In this document: positions 1-10,377 of the stretch, piece after piece
Numbering within the stretch: the stretch's first letter is position 1
How the letters are laid out: each line of letters begins with the position of its first letter
The notes under the pieces: model-generated
Database searches by the model: none
The model's input: the letters and a program-made list of their open reading frames with translations, nothing else
Told to the model about the DNA's origin: nothing
Assembly: GCA_015143295.1 (NCBI GenBank)
Contig: CM026557.1
Coordinates: 42,603,965-42,667,964, forward strand
Origin: Tetracentron sinense
Lineage: Eukaryota; Streptophyta; Magnoliopsida; Trochodendrales; Trochodendraceae
DNA length: 64,000 nucleotides
Direction: 5' to 3'
Made by a program: the position numbers and the translations under genes

Positions 1-178
1 TTATCGGATTGGATATAACAGTATCCAAATCCAAAACCGTATCCGTCTCCAATTATAAACGGATAGTAGTTTACTATCTGAATCCGCTCCACCGGATACT
101 TATCCGGATAATTATCCGACTAAACGGATTCAAATACGAATCGGATACCAATAATATCCGCATCCGTTTAAAGCCCTA
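1..178. repeat. hAT-type MITE right end, cut by window start
   Basis: The segment is packed with CGGAT/ATCCG motifs in both orientations and ends in TTTAAAGCCCTA, which is the inverse of the TAGGGC start typical of hAT-like MITEs (compare the complete element at 43037-43495). The left end lies outside the window, so the target duplication cannot be tested. Confidence 0.4.
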
Positions 179-540
179 GATGGATGACCCTAAGGTGAGT
201 GAGTCTTAAGCACAATTAGTGTGTGCTAAAAGGGACATGTACTTGTAGAGTTCCCTTTAACTGTGGTTAAACATTATCAACTTAAGGTTAATAATTTTAG
301 GAAAAAAACAAGGTTAGATGGATGAACCCTAGTGGTGAGTGAATCTTAACGACATTTAGTGGGTGTTAAAAGGAACACATAGTGGCTTATAGAGCCTTCT
401 TTAATTGTTGTTAAGCTTAATCAACCTAAGGTTAATATTTTTATTTTATTTTATTTCTAAAAACCACTGTTAAATGGATGAACCCTAGGGGGTGAGTGAA
501 TCTTAACCACAGTTAGTAGGTGTTAAAAAGAGACACATGA
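177..540. repeat. Tandem repeat, three ~140-155 bp units (GGATGAACCCTA family)
   Basis: Three units start near 177, 314 and 471. Each carries ATGGATGAACCCTAGG, then GTGAGTGAATCTTAA, a GTTAGTAGGTGTTAAAA block and a CTTAAGGTTAAT block followed by an A/T-rich run. Related single copies occur at about 3665-3815, 4190-4270 (inverted), 5370-5490, 26880-26945, and in the arms of the foldback element at 25547-25912. No coding potential. Confidence 0.7.
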
Positions 541-689
541 GAGGCAATAGCTACGGCGCTTTCAATTGGACGAAACACATTGGAAAAGAATCATATTCTC
601 TTTTTTTGTGTATAAGAGAAAAAATTAAAAATATAATTAATTTTATTTATATAATGCCATAATGGCTCTCTAAAAAAGAATGACCAACC

Positions 690-850
690 CTCCGGGGGTG
701 TAGCCCAGTGGTCGGAAGACGAACCGTAGACCCGGAGGTCTCGAGATCGAGTTTGGGAGCACCCGTGTTATCGGTTGCCAGGGGTGAGGGTATCCCCTGG
801 CAGCACATGAGGATTAGTAGTAGTCTTGAGCTCCGGAACCTTTATTGGAA
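690..850 (+). mobile_element. tRNA-derived SINE-like sequence
   Basis: A GTGTAGCCCAGTGGT block resembles a pol III A box and GGTCTCGAGATCGAGT about 40 bp downstream resembles a B box, the order expected in the tRNA-like head of a plant SINE. The tail and target duplications are not clear, so the right boundary is approximate. An open frame across it has no recognisable protein and is not called. Confidence 0.4.
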
Positions 851-1163
851 TATAACATTAATGAATGCAACATTATCATCTCGTCGGGAGAGCGGGCTAC
901 GTCTCCCAAGGAAAAATTACTGGCTCCGCCCCCGCGTGCACCATGTTGTAGTTCACATCAGTTCAAAATTGGATTAAGTCATCTTACAAGGTTTACTATC
1001 CCAATTGAATCTTGAAGTTTCCTTCTACTCAAGAGAAGAAGTATATGCGAATGACTCAGAGAAAGGCTTTGGCTTTCTAATTCATAGAAATCCCTTACCC
1101 TGGACTTCTTAATGAACATACAATACAGTGCCTTGAAAGACAAGCACCACAAAAAGATATTCA

Positions 1164-1257
1164 ATTAAAAGGGAACAATCTTTTTGGTACGCAAGCTTGG
1201 TAATTAGTGGATTAAAAGGGAACAATCTTTTTGGTAGGCAAGCTTGGTAATTAGTGG
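1164..1257. repeat. 47-bp tandem duplication
   Basis: Two adjacent 47-bp units (1164-1210 and 1211-1257) differ at a single C/G position. They lie just before a segment with a weak tRNA-like B box (GGTTTCGACACC near 1302). Confidence 0.8.
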
Positions 1258-1665
1258 GTTAGCAAGTAAGTGGCGAAGACGGGTTTTGAGCCCAGGTCAT
1301 GGTTTCGACACCCAGTGACTTCACTGACTAAGCAAAACTATTACCCCCACTGTTGTATATATCTAAGGAGTGGAGCCTGTGGACCTGCAGTGCACAACTA
1401 CAGCTTGTGATTTATCTGGGGTGTTTCATGGATCATGATATCATGGGACTTTTGTTAAGGATCAAACATGTTACAAAATTCTAAAGTCGTATTCTGCAAC
1501 ACCAAATACATCCAGGGTGAGTGCGTTTAGAGAGTGTGTGTGTTTTACATGACATCATTTCAACCAAAATACATAAAGGGTGTTGCAAACTTGAAACTTT
1601 CATGAACTCATTTTACCCGGCATTAATTATCAAAATCCATTAAAGCTAAAGTTAAAGGTAGTTTA

Positions 1666-3522
1666 GGCCTCGTTTGGATAAACTTCCTAGAGAAGAGAAA
1701 TACTTTCTCGAGGAGTACTTCCTACGAAGTATATCTTGACAAAGTCTGGCAAAGTCATTCGAATGAGAAAATAACGTTTGGTTTACACATTTAAAAATTG
1801 ACTTTTAAAAACTCAAAAATCAAATTTACATTTGGTTTGCTGTTACAAAAAAAACTTCTGGAAGATTTATACATGATTGTTGTCTTGTAAGGGATTCTAC
1901 ACCTACATTACCCTTCCTCTCAATAGTCCAAATTATAATTTCTGGGCTACTTTTTTCCCTGATTAGTTTTTTATAAAATATTCCTTTGATAATAAAAAAA
2001 AGCACTAATAAGTAATATACATGATTGTTAGTTTGTTATGGAGTTCTACACCTGTATTAGGCATTTTTTTGGATTGCTCTAGTTATCTCTTCAATCAAAG
2101 ATTTTGTTTATAGTCAATCTCTTATTATAAAACTATAAAAACTGAATCGATTTTATAGCTATTAATTTGGCCCTCATGTGAGGGTCGGTCTAGCCCAGCT
2201 CTCAAAAGCTCATAAAATGGAGGGTTTTTTTTTTTTAATTTATAAAGCCCACGGGCCTAAGTTGACTAAAAAAACTAGGCCCACTGACATGAGATTCAGA
2301 TTTAGATAACACCCCTAAAGCCTGGCCCAGGATCAGACCACCCACAATCCACCATTGAGAGAATTCTAATTCTAATTATCTAATTTATCTCTATTTTATT
2401 TTTTTGGTTACTCTTTCGTCTTTGTCATCACTTTCGACTGTGGTTTAGAAAAAAATGAAAAATATTTTGACTAAAAAAAAATGTTATATTTTTCAAGCTT
2501 AGGCCTATCTCAAGCCCAACTGTAACCTTGACCCTGAGGATAGAGAATGGGCTTAGCCAATTCAGACCCTATAAGGGGTTGAGACGAACCCTATAAGTAT
2601 GAGCTAGGCCTGTATAGACCCTGACCCATTGATAGCCCTAGTTATTTTAAGGCACGAACCGAACCCTTACAGGTACCCCGCCCCGCCCCGCCCCACCCCG
2701 CCCCGCCCCGCCCTGATCTGATCCTATTGGGATGGGTCTGGGGTGCTCTTAAACGAGGTAGGAGCGGGTTTGGGAATGGAAAGCTAAACCCAACTTGGGT
2801 CGCTAGGAATGAGTTTAAGCCACCCCGCCCCAACCCACCCCATTTATAATGTAAAAGTATTATTTTATCCTTAAATTAATCATAAAATTACATCAATATA
2901 TTAACTTATAACATGAAATATCGTCTCGCCTTGCCCCGCCCTCACCCCTGCCACTACCCCTGCCCTGACTAGTGCTTAATGGGACAAGACAAGGACGGGT
3001 TAAGAAGACTTTTGGTAAATTCGGTCGGGAATGGGGTAGGAGTCTTCCCATTAGGGGCGGGATAGGGTTGGGGGAGCCCCGACTCAAACCCAATCCGTTG
3101 TCATCTCTAATCCGATTGACACATGACCTCTACTATAAGCAAGATAAGTAAGATAAAAAAAAAGTATAATAGAAAGAGAATGAGTTTAGCAAAATATTTA
3201 GTGTTTTAATAATTGGTAGGACCACCCTATTTCTACTCCCTAGTGTAGTGCGTTAATGGAATGAAAGCTTTAAAAAAATGATGGCGTTTATACTCCCGGA
3301 AAACCGGGAGTTTCTGTCTACTTCCGGCTCGACTTCCCGGGGAAGTCCAAGGCAAGCTTCCTGCAAAAGCTACCAGCTTTTTCGAGAAGTGGATATTTCT
3401 ACTTTCATGAACTTTTACTTCCCTAGAAAGTTAATTTTAAAATGGCTAACCAAACACATTTAATCTCAACTTTCAACTTCCCAACACCAAAAAGTTACTA
3501 TGAAATCTATCCAAACGCTACC
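1666..3522. mobile_element. PIF/Harbinger-like non-autonomous element, TTA target duplication
   Basis: The left end GGCCTCGTTTGGATAAACTTC pairs with the inverse of the right end (GGTAGCGTTTGGATAGATTTC). Trinucleotide TTA flanks both ends (1663-1665 and 3523-3525), the hallmark duplication of PIF/Harbinger/Tourist elements. The 1.86-kb interior has no transposase frame. It carries GC-rich CCCCGCC tracts (about 2640-2720 and 2930-2970) that look like nested hAT-type repeats, one ending in TTGTCATCTCTA near 3110. Confidence 0.7.
2660..3110. repeat. GC-rich nested repeat with CCCCGCC tracts
   Basis: The block has CCCCGCCCCGCC runs and a right end TTGTCATCTCTAA typical of dispersed hAT-related MITEs. 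Open frames here come from the GC-rich simple sequence. The left boundary is uncertain. Confidence 0.4.
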
Positions 3523-3525
3523 TTA

Positions 3526-4315
3526 GTATTTTTCATTAGAAACATGTCAAAATGTTAAATGCTGGAGAGAAAGTAAAGTTTGACTTTTTTTTATACATTT
3601 TGTCTTCCCTATTTAATATAGAGCAGTGCTCAGCAGTCCCATGGGTTCATTTCATATCTTACCCCGTGTCCTCATGTCCCTTTTAATAACCCTTTAATTC
3701 TGGTTAAGCTTAACTAAATTAAAACTAAGATTTTGGTTTTTAAAAAAAAAAACCATGGTTGGATTGCTTGACCCTAAGGGTGGGTGAATACTAACCATAA
3801 TAAGTAAGTATTTTAAATTGGGGCGTGGACCAATGAGGACCTACCCTTCGGTTATAAAATGGGAACCTCGGGTTCCTTTAATATAATGTCCCCAATAAAA
3901 ATACCAAAATACTCATACATAGAAATGAAAAAGATAAAAGAGGGTTAACAAGTTCATTCTAGAGAATGATAGCATTCCCATGCATAAGGGTGTTGCTAAC
4001 GTTCACTATCAAGAAAATTTTACTCCTACATTAATTATACATCAATGTGGAACAATTAACTTTGAGATTACCCATCAAGGCTTACTTGAAGAGCCTCAAA
4101 TTCTCCTTATCCTACCCTAATTGGGCATATCCCTGAATCACTGTACTCCATTTCTCCCTGTCCCGCTGAATGTGTTGACGTTATAGCCCGTCATGTGTCC
4201 CTTTTTAACATCTACTAACTAGGGTTAATATTCACCCACCTTTAGGGTTCACCCATTTATCATTGATTCTTAAAAAATAAAATAAAATAAATTTAATCAA
4301 AGGATTAAAAAATTA
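3526..4315. other. Intergenic, scattered copies of the GGATGAACCCTA repeat
   Basis: No gene seen. The region holds one forward copy (about 3665-3815) and one inverted copy (about 4190-4270) of the repeat family described at 177-540. Confidence 0.5.
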
Positions 4316-4317
4316 AC

Positions 4318-4412
4318 CTGAGTTCACGACAGTTGAATGACGACTGTGTGAGAGCCAAGAACAATAGTTCGATCCTCGCCCGCCCGTGGAGCCAAGCCAA
4401 CTATTGCTCATA
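4318..4412 (+). repeat. tRNA-like short repeat, copy 1
   Basis: GAGTTCACGACAGTTGAA, GTGAGAGCCAAGAACAATAG and TTCGATCCTCGCC recur in inverted orientation at 26256-26335. The TTCGATCC block resembles a pol III B box, so a SINE origin is possible, but no A box or tail was found. Confidence 0.5.
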
Positions 4413-4858
4413 CAATAAATAGATATTATTATTAACTTTTTCTAAAACTAGACATTGACATAAGGACATTTTCGAATTGTTCATCTGCTTCGACAAATGT
4501 CTTGTATCCGTCAGAAATATTCTCCATTATATATCCTGTCACCTCTCGATGACAGGAACACCAGGAAGAATAAATTCCGGGGTTCTGAACTACAAACAGA
4601 CCAGGAATCGTTGGACAAAATAATTCAAATGTTTGATTTAGTGATGAAAGAGCATGAAGATGGGTTGACACTTTGAACGCCGGGCAACGCGCATGTAAGG
4701 GCGTGTCAATGGGCCGGGCTGGACTACGGCCCGATCAAATAGTTGGACAAAAATTTAGGCCTTTTTTTCCCTTCGGGCCTGGCACCATAGTACTATAATT
4801 CTAAATGGGCTTGGCCCGGCCCTACATGATTTTTTTTTGTGTAACCAATATTGCATTT

Positions 4859-5831
4859 AGGGGCAGAGCCAGGGGGGCCATGGCCCCCCAATTTGTTTGA
4901 TTTTTTTATAAATATTTTGGAGTATTAGATTTTTTTATAAATATTTTGGAGTATTAAAAAAATATTTTTTTAATTTTTACTCTTATCTATATATAGTGGC
5001 CCTTAAACTAACTCTAGTTAGTTGACTATGTGCGAAGTTTGGCCCTTCCAAAAATCTGTAATTTTTTTTACAAGTATAATATAAAAATTAAAAATGTAAT
5101 TAATTTTATTTGAAACAGTAATTTTATTTAGAGCAATGATTAGTGGATTGAGCATTCGGGGGTAGAAAGTTGAAGAGAAATGCTAGCCCTAATCTCAGTC
5201 AAACTCTACTCTCAATCTCCACCAACCATTTGTCCATTCTTGATGAGAGAGAGTGCTTTAACCACCATAACTGATTTGAAAATGGATAACTGGTTGGTGG
5301 AGGCTGAGAGTAGAGTTTGACCGAGAGTAGGGAAAGCACGCCTCAAAGTTGAATGTCAGTCTATGCCTCCTTTTTAACACTCCTTAAGCTTAATAAAATT
5401 TAAGGTTAATAATTTTTAAAAAAAAACTATGGTTTGATATATGAACCCTAGGGTGAGTGAATCTTAACCACAGTTGGTAGGTGTTAAGAAGGGATCGTGG
5501 AACAATGATGATGGACAGCTACATAATCAAATGCGCAGTCCGCTATCTATTTCACTTTTATTTATATACTGGCTCTCAACAAGGGCATGTTATTGGACCT
5601 TTACTAGAATGTAACATTAACAAATTTTATGACCATGATAGATCCATTACTCAAAGAAAAATACCGGGAGCTATGCCCTGAACTCTCAGGACCCATTACT
5701 CACAAAAAAAATCTCAGGGGTTTACGGCCCGAACCCCCAGCCCCCATACCCTAAAACCCATTAATTTTCTTAATACATGTTTTTTGCCCCACACCCACCC
5801 ACCCGAAGAAAAAATCATGGCTCTGCCCCTG
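4859..5831. mobile_element. Mutator-like MITE, 9-bp target duplication
   Basis: Terminal inverted repeats AGGGGCAGAGCCA and TGGCTCTGCCCCTG are flanked by the exact 9-mer ATTGCATTT at 4850-4858 and 5832-5840, a size typical of Mutator-like elements. The 973-bp body has no transposase. It includes a unit of the GGATGAACCCTA repeat near 5370-5490 and an inverted pair around 5190-5330. The short element at 27870-28049 has related ends. Confidence 0.75.
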
Positions 5832-5864
5832 ATTGCATTTGTGAGGCCCCATGCAAGGGAACAC

Positions 5865-6047
5865 TACTGTATGAATCACATTTCCTGATGCAATTTGAGC
5901 AGCAAATGGTGTCCTTCTTCTCGTTCCTTTGAATCCACAAGTACCCGCGGAGGACCAAGAAATTACTCGCACCCGTACATTTGTAACAATTACAATTGTA
6001 TTGTTGAAACTCGCTTGAACATGAATAACTCCCTTTGGTATTCTATG
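5865..6047 (-). pseudogene. rps11: Nuclear plastid DNA fragment: rps11 (internal part)
   Basis: The minus-strand translation includes [17 protein letters not shown], then [15 protein letters not shown] and TPFAAQ, which is the chloroplast ribosomal protein S11 core from memory of the family. Only about 60 of roughly 138 residues are present, with no start and no normal C-terminus, and several substitutions at conserved places. It lies inside a repeat whose second copy lacks it, so it is a nuclear integrant of plastid DNA and not a functional gene. A mitochondrial transfer as intermediate cannot be excluded. Confidence 0.85.
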
Positions 6048-6534
6048 GACTAAATTACAAAGCTTGGAGCAGATGAACAAAGTCCCAAAGATCTACACCA
6101 AGAACGAAGAAAGCTAGGAGGCACATGGGCCTTCTTCCCTTAGTCCTGCAATCATCATACTATACTTCAAAATGGGCTTGGCCCGGCCCTACCTAAATAT
6201 TTTTGGTAATCAATATTGCATTCAAAACCCAACAACCTGGGAGGCCCCATGCGAGGGGACAGAATTTCAAAGCTCGGCAGAATTGAGCCAACAAACAAAC
6301 ACCCAAAGATCTCCACTAGGAGGAGTAAAACGAAGAAAGGAAACCCTAGAAAGCCCATGGACAGTTTGATTACAACATCGTCTAGCAAAGCAGAAACGGG
6401 CCTCTTCAAGCAACACTAGCTTGGCCCGAATAGAGAACACCAAGGAATAATGTCCAACGGAAGCATGGATAAATTCTTATAAGGCCTCAAAGAGAGTTAC
6501 AGTAAATCCCTTTCAAGAACACGTACAGTTTGAC

Positions 6535-6654
6535 TAGGGGTGGTAACCGGGCCAAGTTCAGGCTTCAAAGCTAATGTAAATGTATCGGGCTTAAGGTCAG
6601 GCCTATTCAAAAAGTACTAAAATTCAACCTATACCCAACACCTTGCCACCCCTA
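6535..6654. mobile_element. hAT MITE, 120 bp, with 8-bp target duplication
   Basis: The element starts TAGGGGTGGTAA and ends TTGCCACCCCTA. Flanking 8-mers AGTTTGAC (6527-6534) and ACTTTGAC (6655-6662) differ at one base, the duplication size of hAT elements. Internal sequence carries GGGCC and AGGCC motifs like the larger hAT-type repeats nearby. Confidence 0.75.
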
Positions 6655-6666
6655 ACTTTGACCATC

Positions 6667-6925
6667 CCTGTGTGGTTTCTTTCGTGTTGCCTTTTCCGTC
6701 GCTTTGAGGTGATTGTGTCGTTTAACCAAAAAAAACTTAGCCTCGTGTTTAGTCCCACATTGCTTGGTGATGTCTATCACTTGCACTTAATAAGTTCCTC
6801 AGACCCTCTTACGGTTGATACCCGTTTTGAGGTGTGTGAGTGAGTGCGTGTGTGTGGTTTCTTTCGTGTTGCCTTTACCGTCGCCTTGTGGTGATTGTGT
6901 AGTTTAACCAAAAAAAAAAAAAAAG
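6667..6925 (+). mobile_element. SINE-like pair: repeated 3' tails with poly(A)
   Basis: A ~67-bp block (TGTGTGGTTTCTTTCGTGTTG ... GTTTAACC plus an A run) occurs at 6669-6735 and again at 6852-6918. The spacer between them holds CGGTTGATACCC, similar to a pol III B box. This fits two SINE copies of one family in tandem, the first lacking its head. Boundaries are approximate. Confidence 0.45.
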
Positions 6926-7316
6926 AATCGAGCACCAAGGAGAACAACACAGCCTTCAGCTTGAAGTTATTACCCTACTAAAATAAGGACATTTAAGACA
7001 ATCCAAATCAATAATTGGTTCGGCTAGCCGATCAAAATTGCTAGGCCCATACCCATTTTTCTTGAGCTCAAATATACTCTCTAATCCTAATAGTCTATCA
7101 CTAACCACTAAGAATAGGATTTAGCTAATTGGCTTAATTTTTCTTTTCTAATGCCACATCAACTCTAATCCTAACCGTTTCATAATTGAGTTAAATGGCT
7201 AGGATTTGGGAGTACCCTTAGAATAATTCTTTTTGGTTTTACCGCAATGTGGAATAGTGAGAAAGGAAACAATATTTATGAATTTTATTATAATGGGACC
7301 TTAACTTCCAACAACC

Positions 7317-7398
7317 GTCGCTTTGGCCGAGTGGTTAAGGCGTGTGCCTGCTAAGTACATGGGGTTTCCCCGCGAGAGTTCGAATCTCTCAGGCGACG
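7317..7398 (+). tRNA. tRNA-Ser (anticodon GCT)
   Basis: A complete 82-nt cytosolic tRNA-Ser that reads AGC/AGU codons. The acceptor stem GTCGCTT pairs with AGGCGAC, and the D arm reads GGCCGAGTGGTTAAGGC. The anticodon GCT is at 7350-7352. A long variable arm (GGGGTTTCCCC), as expected for serine tRNAs, and a T arm with GAGTTCGAATCTC follow. No intron is seen and CCA is not encoded. A T-run from about 7409 would terminate RNA polymerase III, and CAA motifs just upstream (7311-7315) are usual at plant tRNA gene starts. It looks functional. Confidence 0.96.
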
Positions 7399-7404
7399 CT
7401 TTAT

Positions 7405-7425
7405 ATGTTTTTTTTTAATTTCTTC
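7405..7425 (+). terminator. Pol III T-run terminator of tRNA-Ser
   Basis: A run of at least nine T residues follows the tRNA gene within about 15 bp, as in functional RNA polymerase III genes. Confidence 0.7.
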
Positions 7426-8101
7426 TTTTGCTGTGCTGGAATGAGGATGGTAGCAAATCGACTTCATTCATGGTAACAGTCTACTCGACAAGGACTTCAT
7501 GTCTTCCTTTGTTCTTGTATCTGGCGAAATCATTTTAACTAACAGAATCTTACAGCTAACTAATCGAAATAGACCTTTTATCGCCGTGTTTGGATGCATG
7601 AATAACTCTCTCACAGATAGATCAAGTCAAGTCCATAGTACATGCTTTTCCACTAGGATGGATTACGGGGGCCCGAATAGGATTATCCACAAAACAAACC
7701 CCTCTTGCTTGTCTCTTCGTTTACATTGATATATTCTGCCTACTCAACAAAACACTAAGATCTGCTATGCAACTACTCATTGGAAAACGATTTTCATCCA
7801 CAGAACCAATTAACCTATTAAAGTGACTATACATGGACAACGAAAAGCGTGGATAACGGCTTTTCTATGTTCTATCACTACAGTATAGGCCCACTGGTGA
7901 AGAAGAAATGGCCACATCTTTCAGTGAGACTCACTCAACATATATGAGATTTTGCCGAAAAATGAAAGTGGTTGGATGGTTGGAAATAATTATAGCAAAT
8001 GGTCTGCAGATTATGTGCGTTTTGTTTAGCTTATTTGAGGCGTGCTTCGATCATTTTTGGCGATTTAATCCTTTTCTTTTTGCTAGAATGTTTGATAATT
8101 A
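7426..8101. other. Intergenic, nothing recognised
   Basis: I see no gene, repeat end or RNA here. Short open frames have no recognisable domain. Confidence 0.5.
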
Positions 8102-8249
8102 GCACATAAGTAACTAGATTCTTCCTTATTGTTACCTTCCTAAAAATAAAAAAACTACACATCCAGTATTAATGCACATAAGTAACTACATTCTTCATTA
8201 TTTTAACCTTCCTAAAAATTAAAAAAAAACTACACATCGAGTAAGCAAT
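8102..8249. repeat. Tandem duplication, two ~72-bp units
   Basis: Units start at 8102 and 8174 with GCACATAAGTAACTA and share a CTTCCTAAAAA block and ACTACACATC. They differ at several bases and in the A-run length. The second unit abuts the MITE at 8251. Confidence 0.75.
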
Positions 8250-8250
8250 A

Positions 8251-8719
8251 GGGTCCGTTCTTTTGCTGAAACTTATGATGAAGTCTGGTACTTTGCAAGT
8301 TTTGTCATTTGATAATATGCATTTTCTTTGAGAAAATTGGACTTTCATCTCTTGGGTTGCAATTCCTATAAGACCTTTTTTTTTTTTTTGTATGAAAGGT
8401 TTTCATGTAACTAGCACATGACACAACCAGACCTAAGGTAGCCGCTAAGGGGCCATAAGGGTAAGTCCAAGCAATCACTACAAAAGGGCCCGACTAAAGG
8501 AGGGTTGATGGCCCCTTATACACCCTGTGAGACTTCAAATGCAGGAAAATGAATGATTTCAAATCTTATAAAAAACTGATAAGACTTGAAATCTCATGAT
8601 GGTAAGAACTAATTTTGTTAGAAATTAAACATTGACAAAGTGATTCAAATTTATTTAACAACTATCATGACAAAGTGAAAAGTGTCAAGCTTTATAAGTT
8701 TAAGCAAAAGAACGGACTC
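8251..8719. mobile_element. MITE with ~26-bp inverted termini, TA flanks
   Basis: The left end GGGTCCGTTCTTTTGCTGAA and the inverse of the right end (GAGTCCGTTCTTTTGCTTAA) form a near-perfect terminal inverted repeat that continues through AACTTAT. TA dinucleotides flank both ends. The 469-bp interior has no coding capacity. A GC-rich middle part (about 8410-8520) may be a nested insertion. Confidence 0.65.
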
Positions 8720-8750
8720 TATAGTGAAAATTGATTAAAATTTAAAGCAA

Positions 8751-9252
8751 AAATTATTTTGGCAAAGTCCTTCCAAGTGAGTTTTTTTCCTGGATCTTTG
8801 CAGAAATCGTTAAACATATGCAATTTACAACAGTGTTTTTGCATCTAACCACTTTTTCCCACGTGTTAACCAGATAAGTTAAATTACATTAGTGGTAATA
8901 TCTTAAGTGTTTTTCTGCATAATTGTTTTTAAGAAATGTATAATTGATTCAAACGCGGCCTAAATTTTCATCATAAGATGATCATGATGACGTTAGGAAC
9001 CATTTTCTTGAAGAAAAAAATGATTTCAGCGAAACCGTCCAAGTGGCTATTTTTTTGCAGAAATCCAATTAAAAATATATGCAATTTACACCGGTGTACA
9101 ATCTTTGCATATAATCAGTTTTTCCAGCTTGATAATCAGATAAGTTAAATTACAGAAGTGGTAATATCTTAAGTGTTTTCTACATAAGTGTTTATATAAT
9201 TTGACTGAAACGTGGTCTATATCGTCGTCATAAGATGATCATGATGACGAAT
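8751..9252. repeat. Direct duplication, two ~235-bp copies
   Basis: Copies at about 8751-8995 and 9018-9252 share ATATGCAATTTACA, CAGATAAGTTAAATTACA, GTGGTAATATCTTAAGTG and end in CATAAGATGATCATGATGACG. Divergence is substantial, so the duplication is old. No coding content. Confidence 0.7.
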
Positions 9253-9867
9253 CCGATTGTTAAAAATAGTTTATCGACCTAAAATAAAAGGAGTGTTTAA
9301 TCTTCTCTGGTCACAAAATCTAGCTTAATTACTCATCTAAATGCTGCTTGAAATGCTAAAAGGGAGAAAAATCTCTCAAGTGAAAAAAGCAATTATCAGA
9401 TAATTAACTTCTCAACCCACATAAGTTAGTTATGGTATGCTAAAATCTAAAGGGAAATTGATTTAAAGGAATACTTTTGAATCCTTTTCAATTGATAATG
9501 ATCACATTGTCTACTAGATAACTAACTATGTGAGGTCATTTTGGTATTTTCCTTTTCTTCACTACATGCACCAAATCCTTCTTTATCATGACCAAATTTC
9601 TATATGAACAAGATCTTGAATATAATAACCATAGTTTCCTTGTCTTTTTCATATACCAATGAAAGAAAAAGATTAGTTATAATTACTCCTAGAATCCAAC
9701 CATTGAGGCTAACAACCATAAATATGAAAAATCCATTTCACAATGAGAGCAATCTGTCTAGAAAGAGTTTTGATGGGAAATTTGGTTCCAAGTGGACCTC
9801 TCAGCTAAGTGATTAAACCCCATTTGGAGAAACAATGGTCCTCAACTAATCCATATCTTCTTTGAAG

Positions 9868-9887
9868 GAGAGAGAGAGAGAGAGAGA
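9868..9887. repeat. GA microsatellite downstream of MYB83
   Basis: A run of about ten GA units. The surrounding 9253-10377 stretch is the 3' flank of the MYB gene and holds no other gene. Confidence 0.85.
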
Positions 9888-10377
9888 TTTCTATATCTTC
9901 ATCAATGTGTAGTACATCCTACTTCTCCCACTAATAACAACTTCAACCCCCCACATTGTTCACTTAGTATATCTCACAATAACTACAATTTACCAACTAA
10001 TCTTGATGCCCCTCTCTACTTTGGTATAACTATATATTCACATTTCTCTTCACATGTATGATGATTATTTCCCAAACTCCGGATACTCACAAAATGACCA
10101 AAGTGTCCTCATTTACAAGAAAATAAGAGGTACATACATACATACATGAATTCTCTGGTCACCAAAATACACATTGTGTGTAACCATTATTGCAGACCCT
10201 TCCCACATTATCAAAGTATTAGTTTATTGATTTTATGGCTAAAAGAAACTAGAAGGGTTCAGAGAGATCACCTAGTATAGACCTAGCAAACCAGAGGTTC
10301 TAAGGGTAGTTTGGTATTTTTCAAGAACATGCATATTCCTCAACTTTTCCTATGACTTGGGTTTCAACAAAGTCTTT

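Larger units (their letters stand above)
4803..6420. repeat. Duplicated repeat; first copy interrupted by two insertions
   Basis: AAATGGGCTTGGCCCGGCCC followed by AATATTGCATT and GAGGCCCCATGC occurs twice. Copy 2 (about 6170-6340) is continuous. Copy 1 is split by the Mutator-like element at 4859-5831 and by the plastid fragment at about 5865-6047. After the plastid piece copy 1 resumes with a CCCAAAGATCT segment matching copy 2. Copy 2 therefore serves as an empty-site reference. Confidence 0.65.

Noticed and set aside
177-540. Regular repeats considered as a CRISPR array
   Set aside because: Units are about 140-155 bp with unequal spacing, no short direct repeat/spacer pattern, and the genome is a plant's.
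2642-3093. Two minus-strand frames rich in Gly, Arg and Pro
   Set aside because: Products of GC-rich CCCCGCC simple sequence inside a nested repeat.
5740-5760. Telomere-like CCCTAAA near 5748 and CCCTAGGG motifs, considered because TERT is in the window
   Set aside because: Only single occurrences; no tandem CCCTAAA/TTTAGGG array is present anywhere.
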